Assembly (NCBI RefSeq): GCF_002025705.1 | Contig: NZ_CP018846.1 | Coordinates: 2,223,501-2,287,500, forward strand | Source of the DNA: Pseudomonas putida | GTDB taxonomy: Bacteria > Pseudomonadota > Gammaproteobacteria > Pseudomonadales > Pseudomonadaceae | Direction of reading: 5' to 3' | DNA: 64,000 bases | Shown: in pieces, positions 1 to 9,622 of the stretch | Layout: every line of letters starts with the position of its first letter | How positions within the stretch are numbered: position 1 is the first letter of the stretch | Translations under genes and position numbers: made by a program | Notes under the pieces: generated by a model | The model's input: the letters and a program-made list of their open reading frames with translations, nothing else | Told to the model about the DNA's origin: nothing | The model's database searches: none

Positions 1-1
1 C

Positions 2-712
2 CTCTATCAGCTTGCCGTGCTGGTGGGCACGACCCCGCAAGGGTTCGCCCTGGCGCCGGCCCACGAGGCGGCTGGCGAAGTACCGGCCCCGGCCCTTGGC
101 CTGCCGCTCGACCTGCTTGGCCAGCGGCCGGATATCCAGGCGGCCGAAGCGCGCCTGAAATCCGCCAACTTCGATATCGGCGCGGCCCGGGCAGCGTTTT
201 TGCCCAATGTCTCGCTGAATTTGCTGGGCGGTTTCGACACCCTCGGCGGCGGCAGCATCTGGAGTGCCGTAGGTGCTATCAGCCAGCCGCTGTTCAGCGG
301 CGGCCTGCTCACCGGCCAGTTGAACGTGACCAAGGCCCACGCGCAGGAGCTGCTGGCCAGTTACCGCGAGCTGTGGATCGAAGCCTTGCAGGACGTGCAG
401 ACCCAGATCAGCGCATCCCAGCAGTCGGCCAAGAGCTATTCGCTCAATGCCGGGGCCCTGGCGTCGGCCCGTGAGGCGTCGCGCCTGGCGCAGGTGCGCT
501 ATCGCCTGGGCGCCACCGACTTCCAGACCCTGCTGATCGCCGAGCGCACCCAGTACCAGGCCGAGGACGCCTTGCTGCAGATCGACCTGCAGCACGTCCA
601 GGCCGCCGTTGGCCTGTTCCGGGCGCTCGGTGGCGACTTCGACCCTTCAGTGACGAAACAGATGGCCAGCCACGCCCCAGCGGCGCCGCTGCACACGGAG
701 ACAACACGATGA
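2..712 (+). CDS. Outer-membrane efflux factor, NodT/OprM type (5'-truncated by window)
   Basis: This is the C-terminal ~236 residues of a TolC-fold outer-membrane channel that would pair with the RND adaptor and pump just downstream. The frame is open from base 2, so the gene starts before the window. The remnant shows the typical second OEP repeat: a PLDLLGQRPDIQAAEARLKS-like stretch, then an FGGFDTLGG-like strand region and a long helical segment near the C-terminus. Its stop overlaps the adaptor start as ATGA (709-712), which implies translational coupling. The lipoprotein signal cannot be seen because the N-terminus is missing. Family assignment is secure. The substrate is unknown. Confidence 0.9.
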   Translation, partial: LYQLAVLVGTTPQGFALAPAHEAAGEVPAPALGLPLDLLGQRPDIQAAEARLKSANFDIGAARAAFLPNVSLNLLGGFDTLGGGSIWSAVGAISQPLFSGGLLTGQLNVTKAHAQELLASYRELWIEALQDVQTQISASQQSAKSYSLNAGALASAREASRLAQVRYRLGATDFQTLLIAERTQYQAEDALLQIDLQHVQAAVGLFRALGGDFDPSVTKQMASHAPAAPLHTETTR

Positions 713-1860
713 TGTTCACCACCCAACCGCGCCGCCTGGGCCTGGCCGTCGCCGGCATCGGCCTGCTGGCCATCGGTTACCTGCGCTACGACGGCGCAGC
801 GCCGGTCAAGGCTGTACAGGCGCCGCCCGTGCCGGTGCAGATCGCCCAGGTAACCGGGCAGGACATGCCGGTGTGGTTGGCGTCCATCGGCAATGTGCAA
901 CCGCTCAACCGGGTGAATGTGCGCGTGCGCGCCGACGGCGAGCTGACCGCTGTGCGCTTCGAGGAAGGCCAGATGGTCGAGGCCAATGCCGTGCTGGCGA
1001 CCATCGATACTCGCGCCTACAAGGCGCAGCTCGCCCAGGCCCAGGCGGTGGTTGCCCGTGACCAGGCACAGATCGGCAACCTCAAGGTCAGCCTCGACCG
1101 CGCCAGCAAGCTGGCCCAGGCCAAGGCCGGCCCGACCCAGGATGTCGACACCTACAAGGCGCAACTGGCCGCGCAGCAGGCCAGCCTGCAAGCCGACCAG
1201 GCCGCCCTCGACAGTGCGCAGCTACAGCTGTCGTTCACCGAGGTGCGCGCGCCGTTCGCCGGGCGCACCGGCCAGCGCCAGCTCGATGTCGGCTCGATCA
1301 TCCATGGCAGCGAGGCCACCGGCCTGGTTACCCTGACGCAGATGAACCCGATTTCAGTGTCGTTTGCGGTTTCCCAGGATGAGCTGCCCGGCATCCTCCA
1401 GCAGCAGGCGCAGGCACCGCTGCAGGTGGTGGCGATGAGTGCCGATGGCCAGCGCGAAATTGCCCGCGGCAAGCTCACCTTCATCGACAGCCAGGTGGCG
1501 GCGGCCAGCGGCCAGGTGCAGCTCAAGGCGCAGTTCGACAACGCCAGCCAACAGCTCTGGCCCGGCCAGCTGGTGAGTGCACGGGTGCTGGTCGATACCC
1601 GGCAGAATGTCACCGCGGTGCCGGCCAGTGCCGTGCAGATGGGCCGTGAAGGCAACTACGTGTACGTGGTCGACGACCAGCAGCAAGTGCAAGTACGCAA
1701 GGTCGATGCCGCGCCGCTGGTGGTGGCCGGCGAGCAGTGGATTCGTGAGGGCTTGAAAGTTGGCGAGAAGGTTATCGCCAACGGCCAGTCCCGCGTGGCC
1801 CCTGGGGTGAAGGTGATGGATGCCCGGCAGGATGTGGCTGCCACGGAGGCGCAACGATGA
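709..1860 (+). CDS. RND efflux periplasmic adaptor (membrane fusion protein)
   Basis: A 383-residue adaptor linking the inner-membrane RND pump to the outer-membrane factor. It starts with a single hydrophobic anchor (about residues 8-26) and has no lipobox cysteine, so it is a membrane-anchored type. It then has the biotinyl-lipoyl half-motif (VRVRADGELTAVRFEEGQMV around residue 70), an alanine/glutamine-rich helical hairpin (about 100-175), the second lipoyl half (FTEVRAPFAGRTGQRQL) and beta-barrel and membrane-proximal domains. It resembles MdtA/MexC-type adaptors. It overlaps the upstream gene by 4 nt and the pump gene by 4 nt, so all three form one operon. Confidence 0.92.
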   Translation: MMFTTQPRRLGLAVAGIGLLAIGYLRYDGAAPVKAVQAPPVPVQIAQVTGQDMPVWLASIGNVQPLNRVNVRVRADGELTAVRFEEGQMVEANAVLATIDTRAYKAQLAQAQAVVARDQAQIGNLKVSLDRASKLAQAKAGPTQDVDTYKAQLAAQQASLQADQAALDSAQLQLSFTEVRAPFAGRTGQRQLDVGSIIHGSEATGLVTLTQMNPISVSFAVSQDELPGILQQQAQAPLQVVAMSADGQREIARGKLTFIDSQVAAASGQVQLKAQFDNASQQLWPGQLVSARVLVDTRQNVTAVPASAVQMGREGNYVYVVDDQQQVQVRKVDAAPLVVAGEQWIREGLKVGEKVIANGQSRVAPGVKVMDARQDVAATEAQR

Positions 1861-4800
1861 AGTTCCTGCTTGGGCTGGTCAGCCGCCGCGTGGGCTTGAG
1901 CGTGCTGGCGTTGGCCGTGTTGCTGCTGGGTACCGCCGCTTACTTCCGCCTGCCGGTGGCGGCCTTGCCGACGGTCGATTTCCCCACCATCCAGGTCACT
2001 GCCGTGCTTTCGGGGGCCAACGCCGAAACCATGGCCAGCTCGGTCGCGACGCCGCTGGAGCGGGCGTTTGCGACGGTGCCACAGGTGACGTCCATGTCGT
2101 CGAGCAATGCCGCCGGCAAGACCCAGATCGTCCTGCAATTCGACCTGGACCGCGACATCGACGGTGCCGCCCAGGATGTGCAGGCGGCCATCAACACAGC
2201 GTCGGCCAGCCTGCCGACGACCATGACCACGCCACCGCGGCTGAACAAGGTCAACCCGTCCGAAGCCACCGTGCTGTCGATTGCCGTAACTTCGCCAGTG
2301 CGCACGCTGCCTGAGCTCGACCGCTACGTGGACAACTACATCGCCCAGCAGCTGTCGCAGGTGCCCGGGGTCGGGATGATCGACTTCCATGGCGAGCAGA
2401 AGCCTGCCGTGCGCGTGCGCATCGACCCCGACCGGCTTGCCGCGCGGGGCCTGACCCTGGAGGACGTGCGCTCGATCATCGGCGTCAGCACCATCGACCA
2501 GCCCAAGGGCAGCCTCGACGGCCCATTGCACTCGATCAGCCTGGGCGCCACTGACCAGATGCTGGACGTGCAGCAGTACCGCGACCAGGTGGTTGCCTAC
2601 CGCAGCGGCATGCCCATTCGCCTTGGCGACCTGGGCGAGGTGGTGCTGGCAGCCGAAGATACCCAGCAATCTGCGGTGCTCGATGGCCAGCCCACGGTCA
2701 TCGCCGACATTCACAAGCAACCCGGCTATAACGTGATCAGCACCATCGAGCAGATCCAGGCGCGCCTGCCAGGCCTGATGGCCCAGCTGCCCGCCGACGT
2801 CCAGGTGCACATCGCCGGCGACCGCACCCAGACCATCCAGGCCTCGGTGGCAGACGTGCAATTCACGTTGCTGCTGACCATTGCCCTGGTGGTGCTGGTG
2901 ATCTTCCTGTTCCTGCGCAGCGCCGTCGCCACGCTGATACCGGCCATGACCATCCCGCTGTCGCTGGCCGCGACCTTCGCGGTGATGTACCTGCTCGGCT
3001 ACAGCCTGGACAACCTGTCGATCATGGGCCTGGCCATTGCGGTGGGCTTCGTGGTCGATGATGCGATCGTGATGATGGAAAACATCGTTCGCCACCTGGA
3101 AATGGGCAAGTCGCGCCTGCAGGCGGCCCTGGACGGCCTGGCGGAAGTGGCGATGACCATCGTTTCGATGACCGTGTCATTGATTGCGGTGTTCCTGCCG
3201 GTGCTGCTCATGAGCGGCATGGTCGGCCGGTTGATGCGTGAGTTTGCGGTCACCGTGAGCGTGGCCGTGGCGGTGTCCTGCGTGATTTCGCTGGCCGTGA
3301 CGCCGATGCTTTGTGCCTGGCTGCTCAAGCCGCATGCCGGGCATGCCCCCCAGGGGCGTTTCGCCCGGGGCAGCGAGGCCTGCTTCGAGGCGATCCAGCG
3401 TGGCTATGAGGTTTCCCTCGACTGGGTGCTGGGCCATCAGCGGCTTGCATTGGCAGCGATGCTGGCCACGGTGCTGGCCACCGGCTTGCTGTTCACCAGC
3501 ATCCCCAAGGGCTTTTTCCCCGAGCAGGACACCGGCCTGATCACCGCCATCGCCGAAGCGGCGCCGGACAGCTCGCCAGCCAGCATGCGCGAGCAGGTCG
3601 GCCAGTTGGCGGCCATCGTTGGCCAGGACCCGGCGGTGGACAAGGTCTATTACTGGGTCGGGCCCAACCCGACCATCAGCCAGGCACGCATGGTGATCGG
3701 CCTCAAACCGTTCGAGGCGCGCAGCGCTTCGGCCCGGCAGGTCATCAACCGCTTGCAGGCGCCGCTGGCGCAGGTGCCGGGCATCCGCCTGTTCATGCAG
3801 CCGAACCAGGACATCCAGTTTGGCGGCAAGGTCAGCAAGACCCAGTATCAGTACACCCTGCAGGATGCCAACTCGAACGAGCTCGACCAATGGGCCGGCA
3901 AGCTGCTGGGCGAGCTGCAGAAGCTGCCGCAATTGCAGCATGTCAGCTCGGACCAGCAGCAGGGCATCGCCCAGGCCACCCTGGTGATCGACCGCTCCGC
4001 CGCGGCGCGCCTGGGCGTCGAGGTGCAGGCCATCGACAATGTGCTGTACGACGCCTTTGGCCAGCGCCAGGTGGCGACGATGTTCACCCAGCTCGACCAG
4101 AACCACGTGATCCTCGAACTCGACCCGCGTTGGCAAGAGTCCCTGGCAACCCTGGAACACCTGTACGTGCGCGCTGCCAGCGGTGAACTGGTACCGCTGA
4201 ACATGCTGGCCAAGGTCGAGCGTGAGCTGGTGCCGGTGGTGATCAACCATCAGGGCGTGTTCCCGTCCATTACCCTGTCGTTCGACCTGGCCCCCGGCAT
4301 GGCGCTCAGCGATGCCGTGGCGGCGGTGGAGCAGGTGTCGGCCAGGCTCGGCATGCCCGATACCGTGCAGGGCAGCTTCCAGGGTTCGGCACAGGTCTTC
4401 CAGGATGCGATGAAGTCGCAGCCCTGGCTGATCCTGGCGGCGATCCTGACGGTGTATGTGATCCTGGCGCTGCTATACGAGAACGCCATTCACCCGCTGA
4501 CCATCATCTCCACCTTGCCGTCGGCAGGCTTTGGCGCGTTGGTGGCGCTGTGGCTCAGCGGGCTGGACCTGTCGATCCTGGCGATGATCGGCATCATCCT
4601 GCTGATCGGTATCGTCAAGAAGAACGCGATCATGATCGTCGACTTCACCCTCGATGCACGCAGCCGCGGGCTGACGCCGGCCGAGGCGGTGCGGGCCGCG
4701 TGCCTGCTGCGCCTGCGGCCGATCCTGATGACCTCGCTGGCGGCGCTGCTGGGTGCGGTGCCCCTGGCCTTCGGCCACGGTGCCGGGGCGGAGCTGCGCC

Positions 4801-4940
4801 AGCCGCTGGGCATCGCCATTGTGGGGGGGCTGCTGGTGTCGCTGGTGCTGACCCTGTACTCGACGCCGACCATCTACCTGTGGTTCGAGCGCTGGCAGGC
4901 CCGGCGCGAAGCACGGGCGGGGCAGGGCGAACTCGCCTAA
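1857..4940 (+). CDS. RND efflux pump, inner-membrane permease (HAE-1/MdtB-C-like)
   Basis: A 1027-residue proton-driven resistance-nodulation-division pump. There is an N-terminal membrane helix, a large periplasmic porter loop, then helices including GFVVDDAIVMMENI, which carries the paired aspartates of the proton relay in TM4. A second internal repeat begins near residue 520 (YEVSLDWVLGHQRL) and ends with the LLIGIVKKNAIMIVDF segment of TM10-11. Length is normal for the family. With the preceding adaptor and outer-membrane factor it makes a complete tripartite exporter. Only one permease is present, unlike two-permease MdtBC/MuxBC systems. The substrate cannot be told from sequence. Its last bases overlap the end of the convergent LysR gene. 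Confidence 0.93.
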   Translation: MKFLLGLVSRRVGLSVLALAVLLLGTAAYFRLPVAALPTVDFPTIQVTAVLSGANAETMASSVATPLERAFATVPQVTSMSSSNAAGKTQIVLQFDLDRDIDGAAQDVQAAINTASASLPTTMTTPPRLNKVNPSEATVLSIAVTSPVRTLPELDRYVDNYIAQQLSQVPGVGMIDFHGEQKPAVRVRIDPDRLAARGLTLEDVRSIIGVSTIDQPKGSLDGPLHSISLGATDQMLDVQQYRDQVVAYRSGMPIRLGDLGEVVLAAEDTQQSAVLDGQPTVIADIHKQPGYNVISTIEQIQARLPGLMAQLPADVQVHIAGDRTQTIQASVADVQFTLLLTIALVVLVIFLFLRSAVATLIPAMTIPLSLAATFAVMYLLGYSLDNLSIMGLAIAVGFVVDDAIVMMENIVRHLEMGKSRLQAALDGLAEVAMTIVSMTVSLIAVFLPVLLMSGMVGRLMREFAVTVSVAVAVSCVISLAVTPMLCAWLLKPHAGHAPQGRFARGSEACFEAIQRGYEVSLDWVLGHQRLALAAMLATVLATGLLFTSIPKGFFPEQDTGLITAIAEAAPDSSPASMREQVGQLAAIVGQDPAVDKVYYWVGPNPTISQARMVIGLKPFEARSASARQVINRLQAPLAQVPGIRLFMQPNQDIQFGGKVSKTQYQYTLQDANSNELDQWAGKLLGELQKLPQLQHVSSDQQQGIAQATLVIDRSAAARLGVEVQAIDNVLYDAFGQRQVATMFTQLDQNHVILELDPRWQESLATLEHLYVRAASGELVPLNMLAKVERELVPVVINHQGVFPSITLSFDLAPGMALSDAVAAVEQVSARLGMPDTVQGSFQGSAQVFQDAMKSQPWLILAAILTVYVILALLYENAIHPLTIISTLPSAGFGALVALWLSGLDLSILAMIGIILLIGIVKKNAIMIVDFTLDARSRGLTPAEAVRAACLLRLRPILMTSLAALLGAVPLAFGHGAGAELRQPLGIAIVGGLLVSLVLTLYSTPTIYLWFERWQARREARAGQGELA

Positions 4941-5791
4941 CGCTCCAGCAACTGCCCCACCAGCCATTGCCCGGCGGGCCCCAGCGCCCGCTGGCGTGAC
5001 CAGGCCACATCCATGGCCACCCGCCGTGGGTAGCCGGCCATGGGCAACTCCACCAGGCCACTGCCGAAGCGCGCCACCAGCGCCTTGGGCAGTTCGGCCC
5101 AGCCGAAGCCGCGCACGGCGAACTCGAGCAAGGTCAGGTAGTCCGGTGCCGACCAGGCCTGGCCGTGGCCATGGGGCAGGCTCGGGGCGTAGGTCTTGAT
5201 GTACAGCTGGCGTTCGTGTTCCAGGTGTTCCGGCTGCAACGCCGGCAGCTTCGCCAACGGGTGTTCGCGGCTGGCATAGAGGCAGAATTCTGCCTGCTCG
5301 GGCAGGCGTGCCACGCTGACATCCGCCGGGTAACTGCCCTGCGCCGCGAGGATGCCGATATGCGCCAGGCCTTGCTGCACCAGGTCGATCACGTCGGCGT
5401 CCTCGGAGGGGCCGCAGCGCAGTTCGGTGTGCGGGTAATGCTCGGCGAAACGGCCCATCGCCGCGCCCTGGAAGGTCACGCTGTAACTGTCGGACATCAC
5501 CACTGACACCAGCGGTTCGACCTGGTCAGCCAGGCGCACGGCCAATGCATCCAGCCTGGCGCTGGCATCGAGGATCGCCTCGACGTGGTTCAGCACCTGA
5601 TGGCCGGCCGCATTGAGCGTGGGGTGACGGCCGGCGCGGTCGAACAGCGGGCAGCCGATGTCGGCCTCGAAGTTGGCAATGGCGATGCTGATGGTCGACT
5701 GGCTCTTGCGCAGCTTGCGCGCGGCGGCGGAGAACGAACCGAGGGCGGCGGCTTCGACGAAGGCGACGAGAGCTTCGGGGGAGTAGCGCAT
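4937..5791 (-). CDS. LysR-family transcriptional regulator
   Basis: A 284-residue LTTR with an N-terminal winged helix-turn-helix (residues 1-60; AALGSFSAAARKLRKSQSTI) and a C-terminal effector-binding domain. It lies tail-to-tail with the RND pump, sharing 4 bases with its end. That gives no promoter-sharing argument for control of the pump. No strong ribosome-binding site precedes the chosen ATG. The ligand and target are unknown. Confidence 0.88.
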   Translation of the reverse strand: MRYSPEALVAFVEAAALGSFSAAARKLRKSQSTISIAIANFEADIGCPLFDRAGRHPTLNAAGHQVLNHVEAILDASARLDALAVRLADQVEPLVSVVMSDSYSVTFQGAAMGRFAEHYPHTELRCGPSEDADVIDLVQQGLAHIGILAAQGSYPADVSVARLPEQAEFCLYASREHPLAKLPALQPEHLEHERQLYIKTYAPSLPHGHGQAWSAPDYLTLLEFAVRGFGWAELPKALVARFGSGLVELPMAGYPRRVAMDVAWSRQRALGPAGQWLVGQLLER

Positions 5792-5900
5792 GGGTATCGA
5801 TTAAAACCATGGAAGGTGTCCCAGGAGTATCGATCCCGTCAAAGTGGCAAGCAAGCATGAATCGTAGATGGCGGATTTCTGCACGGCGCAAGAGTCTGCT

Positions 5901-6860
5901 CTATGGGTTGCTGGTAGCGAAGGCTTGGCTGGTGGCGCACTCGATAAGCCAGTCGATCAAAACCTGTAACCTTTTGGGCATCGGGTCGTGATGGGGGTAG
6001 ACCAGGAAGTAACCGTAGTTGGAGGCATCCAGAAAGTCCCCGAACGGCAGCACCAGCTCACCTTGCGCAATCCGCTCTCTGACCAGTTGTTCCCGGCCGA
6101 TAGCAATGCCGGCGTGACTCAGCGCCGCGAGCGTGCAAAGGTCTGAACGGTCAAATGTGAGGAACCGGCGCGGGAGTTTGAGGCCGGCACCTGTGCTGTT
6201 GGCCCAGAGCTGCCATTCTGCATCGAATGCGGCGTTGTCCCAGGCCGCAACGTCATGCAATGCGGTGCACTGCTCCACCTGTCGCAGGTCACCTGCCAAT
6301 GCATGGGTTTCTGCGTAACGGGGAGAGCACACTGGGGCGATCCGCTCGTTCATCAAGTGGATACTCTGCAACCCGGGATGATGCCCATCCGAGTAACACA
6401 GGACCAGGTCGATCTTTCGTGTCCGGTAATCGATGCTCTCGTTACCGACCCTGATATCCAGCTGGATATCAGGGTAGCGGGCGGTGAACTGTGCCAGCCG
6501 CGGCACCAGCCAGCACTGTGCTACGGACGGGCGTACATACAAGGTCAGCTGGCCAGCGATCTCAGCGTGGGCGCGCTCCTGCACGGCCTCGCTGAGTTCA
6601 TCCATGGTCCGCTGCATGACCGTGAACAAGCGCTCACCGTCTTCGGTAAGGCGGACCTTGCGCGGCATGCGGTGAAACAGCTTGTATGCCAGCTCATCTT
6701 CCAGGCGGTTGATGCGATGGCTCACTGCACTGGCCGTCAGGCACAGCTCATCTGCTGCGCGAGAGAAGCTCAGGTGTCGTGCGGCCACCAGGAAAACATG
6801 CAGGCTGCCCAAGTGCGAGCCGTTGAGTTTCACCGTGGTACCGCTGCCTTGGCTGTTCAT
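5901..6860 (-). CDS. dsdC: LysR-family activator, DsdC-type D-serine regulator
   Basis: A 319-residue LTTR of the GcvA/DsdC subgroup with the HTH at residues ~18-78 (LHVFLVAARHLSFSRAADEL) and the LNRLEDEL-type linker (HRINRLEDELAYKLF). The ATG has a good ribosome-binding site (AAGGATGGG). It follows dsdA on the same strand with a 34-nt gap, so it is probably at the end of a dsdX-dsdA-dsdC transcript. In E. coli dsdC is divergent from dsdXA, so this arrangement differs. Assignment rests on subgroup features plus direct linkage to dsdA and dsdX. Confidence 0.85.
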   Translation of the reverse strand: MNSQGSGTTVKLNGSHLGSLHVFLVAARHLSFSRAADELCLTASAVSHRINRLEDELAYKLFHRMPRKVRLTEDGERLFTVMQRTMDELSEAVQERAHAEIAGQLTLYVRPSVAQCWLVPRLAQFTARYPDIQLDIRVGNESIDYRTRKIDLVLCYSDGHHPGLQSIHLMNERIAPVCSPRYAETHALAGDLRQVEQCTALHDVAAWDNAAFDAEWQLWANSTGAGLKLPRRFLTFDRSDLCTLAALSHAGIAIGREQLVRERIAQGELVLPFGDFLDASNYGYFLVYPHHDPMPKRLQVLIDWLIECATSQAFATSNP

Positions 6861-6894
6861 TGACCCATCCTTCTGCGCAGTTCATCTACTGCTG

Positions 6895-8244
6895 TTACAC
6901 CGTAGCTGGAAGGCTTCGCCCTTTCGCCAGGTATGCGTTGAACTCATCGTCCGGCACCATGCTGCCACCTGTACCCCAGACGAGGTGGGTAGCCTGCTGC
7001 AGTTGGGCCGCGGAGTAGCCCAGGCGAGCCAGATAGTCGCTTGCCTGTAGCACCCGAGCCATCCCGGGTACGCCGGCCAGCGCAGAGGGCTCCAGCTTGA
7101 CCTTGTCCTGTTCGAAGGCAACCACCATCAGGCGGTACAGCTCTTCGTCGGTCACGGTGTAGTAGCCGTCAATCAGCCGCTGCATGGCTTTGCCGACGAA
7201 CCCGGACGGGCGTCCGACTGCCAGGCCGTCGGCGGCGGTGATGTTGTCGATACCGAAGTCTTGCACGCTGGTTTCGTCGTGCAGGCCGGTGTACACGCCC
7301 AGCAGCATGCAGGGCGAGTGGGTGGGCTCGGCGAAAACGCAGTGCACTGCATCACCGAAAACCAGCTTCAAGCCGAAGGCGACGCCGCCAGGGCCGCCGC
7401 CAACACCACAGGGCAGGTAGACAAACAGTGGGTGATCGGCGTCCACCTTGATGCCGGCCTGGTCGAATTGCCGGGCCAGGCGCTCGGCGGCCACGGCATA
7501 GCCCAGAAAGAGTTGCGGGGAGTTCTCGTCGTCAACGAAATAGCAGCTGGGGTCGGACGCTGCCTGCTGGCGGCCCTGCTCGACGGCAACGCTGTAGTCC
7601 GAGGCGTGTTCAACCACCGTTACGCCGTTGGCGCGCAGCTTGTCCTTTTTCCACTGCCTGGCGTCGGATGACATGTGCACGCTCACCTGGAAGCCCAGCT
7701 TCGCGCTCATGATGCCGATCGACAAGCCCAGGTTACCGGTCGAACCCACGGCGATCTTGTACTGGCTGAAGAACGCGCGCGCCTGCTCGCTGGCCAGTAC
7801 GGCGTAATCATCGCAGGGCGTGATCAGGCCGGCTGCCAACGCCAGATCCTCGGCGTGCTTGAGCACCTCATGTATGCCGCCACGGGCCTTGATGGAGCCT
7901 GAAATGGGCAGGTCGCTGTCTGCCTTGAGCCACAGGCTACCAGCGTTCTGCAATGATCCTTCTTCGACAAGCAGCTGGCGAAGCTGCGGCAGTGGGGCGA
8001 TATGGGACTCGATAACCCCGCCGCTGGCTGCCGTTTCGGGGAACACGGTGGCGAGGTAGGGCGCGAACCTCTGCAGCCGCTGGCTCGTGGCCTGCACATC
8101 TTCAGCGGTCAGGCCCACGTCGCTCAGTGCTGCTGACGCCTTGGCGATACCAGGGTTGAACCAGCTGGTTTCCTTCAGGGCGACCAGGTCGGCAATGATT
8201 GGGTGGCTTTGTTGCCAGGCTTGCAAGGTTTTTCCGTGAATCAT
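6895..8244 (-). CDS. dsdA: D-serine ammonia-lyase (D-serine dehydratase)
   Basis: A 449-residue PLP enzyme converting D-serine to pyruvate and ammonia. It matches E. coli DsdA, as I remember it, along the whole length: [11 protein letters not shown] near the start, [11 protein letters not shown] carrying the PLP lysine (about K119), the [20 protein letters not shown] phosphate-loop segment, [18 protein letters not shown] and [13 protein letters not shown]. The longer frame reaches 8286 and overlaps dsdX. I prefer the ATG at 8244 because it has an AGGTG ribosome-binding site 5 nt upstream and fits the family length (442 in E. coli). It lies between the dsdX permease and dsdC. Confidence 0.95.
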   Translation of the reverse strand: MIHGKTLQAWQQSHPIIADLVALKETSWFNPGIAKASAALSDVGLTAEDVQATSQRLQRFAPYLATVFPETAASGGVIESHIAPLPQLRQLLVEEGSLQNAGSLWLKADSDLPISGSIKARGGIHEVLKHAEDLALAAGLITPCDDYAVLASEQARAFFSQYKIAVGSTGNLGLSIGIMSAKLGFQVSVHMSSDARQWKKDKLRANGVTVVEHASDYSVAVEQGRQQAASDPSCYFVDDENSPQLFLGYAVAAERLARQFDQAGIKVDADHPLFVYLPCGVGGGPGGVAFGLKLVFGDAVHCVFAEPTHSPCMLLGVYTGLHDETSVQDFGIDNITAADGLAVGRPSGFVGKAMQRLIDGYYTVTDEELYRLMVVAFEQDKVKLEPSALAGVPGMARVLQASDYLARLGYSAAQLQQATHLVWGTGGSMVPDDEFNAYLAKGRSLPATV

Positions 8245-8278
8245 GATTTCACCTGTAGCGCAGTCTTTGCACAGTAGA

Positions 8279-9622
8279 TCAGACAATTTTCGAAAGCAGC
8301 AGGGTCAGGCACAAGGCGATCACCGAGGCCAGCACGGTAGCTGCGGTAAATTTCTTCAGCGCATCGCTCAGCGAAAGGCCGAGGTATTCCTTCACAACCC
8401 AGAACGCCGAATCGGTAATGTGCGTCCAGCCAATGGCCCCGGCACCGATGGCGATCACCAGGATTTCCCGGTTGTATTCGGGGTGCTGGCCAAGCATCGG
8501 CATTACCATGCCCGCTGCGCTGATCATGGCCACCGTGGCCGAACCGACCGCAAAGTGCATGATCCCGGCGATCAGCCAAGCGAGGATGATCGGGTTGAGC
8601 TGGGTCTGGTTGAGCACGTCAGCCAGTGCCTTGCCGATGCCGCTACCCACCAGCATGTCGTTGAAGGCGCCACCGGCACCGATGATCAGCAAGATGCCGG
8701 CCAGGGGCGGGAAGCAGCGCTGGGTCAGGTTGAGCAATTGCGCCATGTCCAGGCCGCGACGCAGGCCCAGCGCCCAGTAGGCGAACACGACCGACAGCGC
8801 CAGGGCGATCAGCGGGTTGCCAATAAAGGCCACCCATTCGTAGAGCGGGGTGCCTTTGGCCAGCACGGTGACTGCCAAGGTCTTCGCGACCATGAGCAGC
8901 AGCGGCAGCAGCACCGTGGCGAGCGTGATGCCGAAGGGTGGTAGCGGTTGGTCGTCGGCCTGGGCCTCGCTGCGTGCGGCAAGGAAAGCCTGTTGCGCGG
9001 GTGTCGCGTCGCGGTTGCAGGCAAAGCGTACCCAGATCGGGCCGGCGATGATGGCAGTGGGCAGACCAACGATCAGGCCGTAGAGGATGACAGTGCCGAT
9101 ATCGGCATTGAGCATGCCGGTAATTGCCGTGGCAGCCGGGTGCGGTGGCAGGATGCAGTGCACCACCATCAGCGAGGTAGCCAGCGGCACGCCGAGGTAC
9201 AGCATGCTGATACGGGTTTGCCGGGCGACCACGTAAATCAGCGGAATCAGCAACACGAAGCCGACTTCGAAGAACACCGGGATGCCGGCAATGAAGCCCA
9301 CCAGCATCATTGCCCATGACGCGTTGCGTTCGCCCAGCAGGTTCAATAGCGTGGTGGCGATGCGTTTTGCTCCGCCCGATTCTTCGAGCAGTTTGCCCAG
9401 GATGCTGCCCAGGCCGATGATGCCGGCGAGAAAGCCGAGCGTGCTGCCCATGCCCTTTTCGAAAGCAGCAACCATGGCCGTAGGCGGCATGCCGGTGCCG
9501 ATGCCTACCACCAGGCTTGCAGCCAGCAGGGCGAGGAAGGGGTGGACCTTGAGCTTGCTGATCATCACCACGATCAGGAGTATCGCGGTGCCCAGGACGA
9601 TTAACGAGAACGTTGGAGTCAT
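8279..9622 (-). CDS. dsdX: D-serine permease, GntP family
   Basis: A 447-residue multi-span inner-membrane permease of the gluconate:H+ symporter (GntP) family. It has the family's glycine-rich repeats ([20 protein letters not shown], and [18 protein letters not shown]) and the [19 protein letters not shown] segment near the C-terminus. The longest frame starts 20 codons earlier, but [11 protein letters not shown] at 9622 begins the first membrane helix and gives the DsdX length. It is the first gene of the D-serine cluster. A GntP protein alone could be a gluconate permease. Adjacency to dsdA makes D-serine uptake the best call. Confidence 0.88.
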   Translation of the reverse strand: MTPTFSLIVLGTAILLIVVMISKLKVHPFLALLAASLVVGIGTGMPPTAMVAAFEKGMGSTLGFLAGIIGLGSILGKLLEESGGAKRIATTLLNLLGERNASWAMMLVGFIAGIPVFFEVGFVLLIPLIYVVARQTRISMLYLGVPLATSLMVVHCILPPHPAATAITGMLNADIGTVILYGLIVGLPTAIIAGPIWVRFACNRDATPAQQAFLAARSEAQADDQPLPPFGITLATVLLPLLLMVAKTLAVTVLAKGTPLYEWVAFIGNPLIALALSVVFAYWALGLRRGLDMAQLLNLTQRCFPPLAGILLIIGAGGAFNDMLVGSGIGKALADVLNQTQLNPIILAWLIAGIMHFAVGSATVAMISAAGMVMPMLGQHPEYNREILVIAIGAGAIGWTHITDSAFWVVKEYLGLSLSDALKKFTAATVLASVIALCLTLLLSKIV

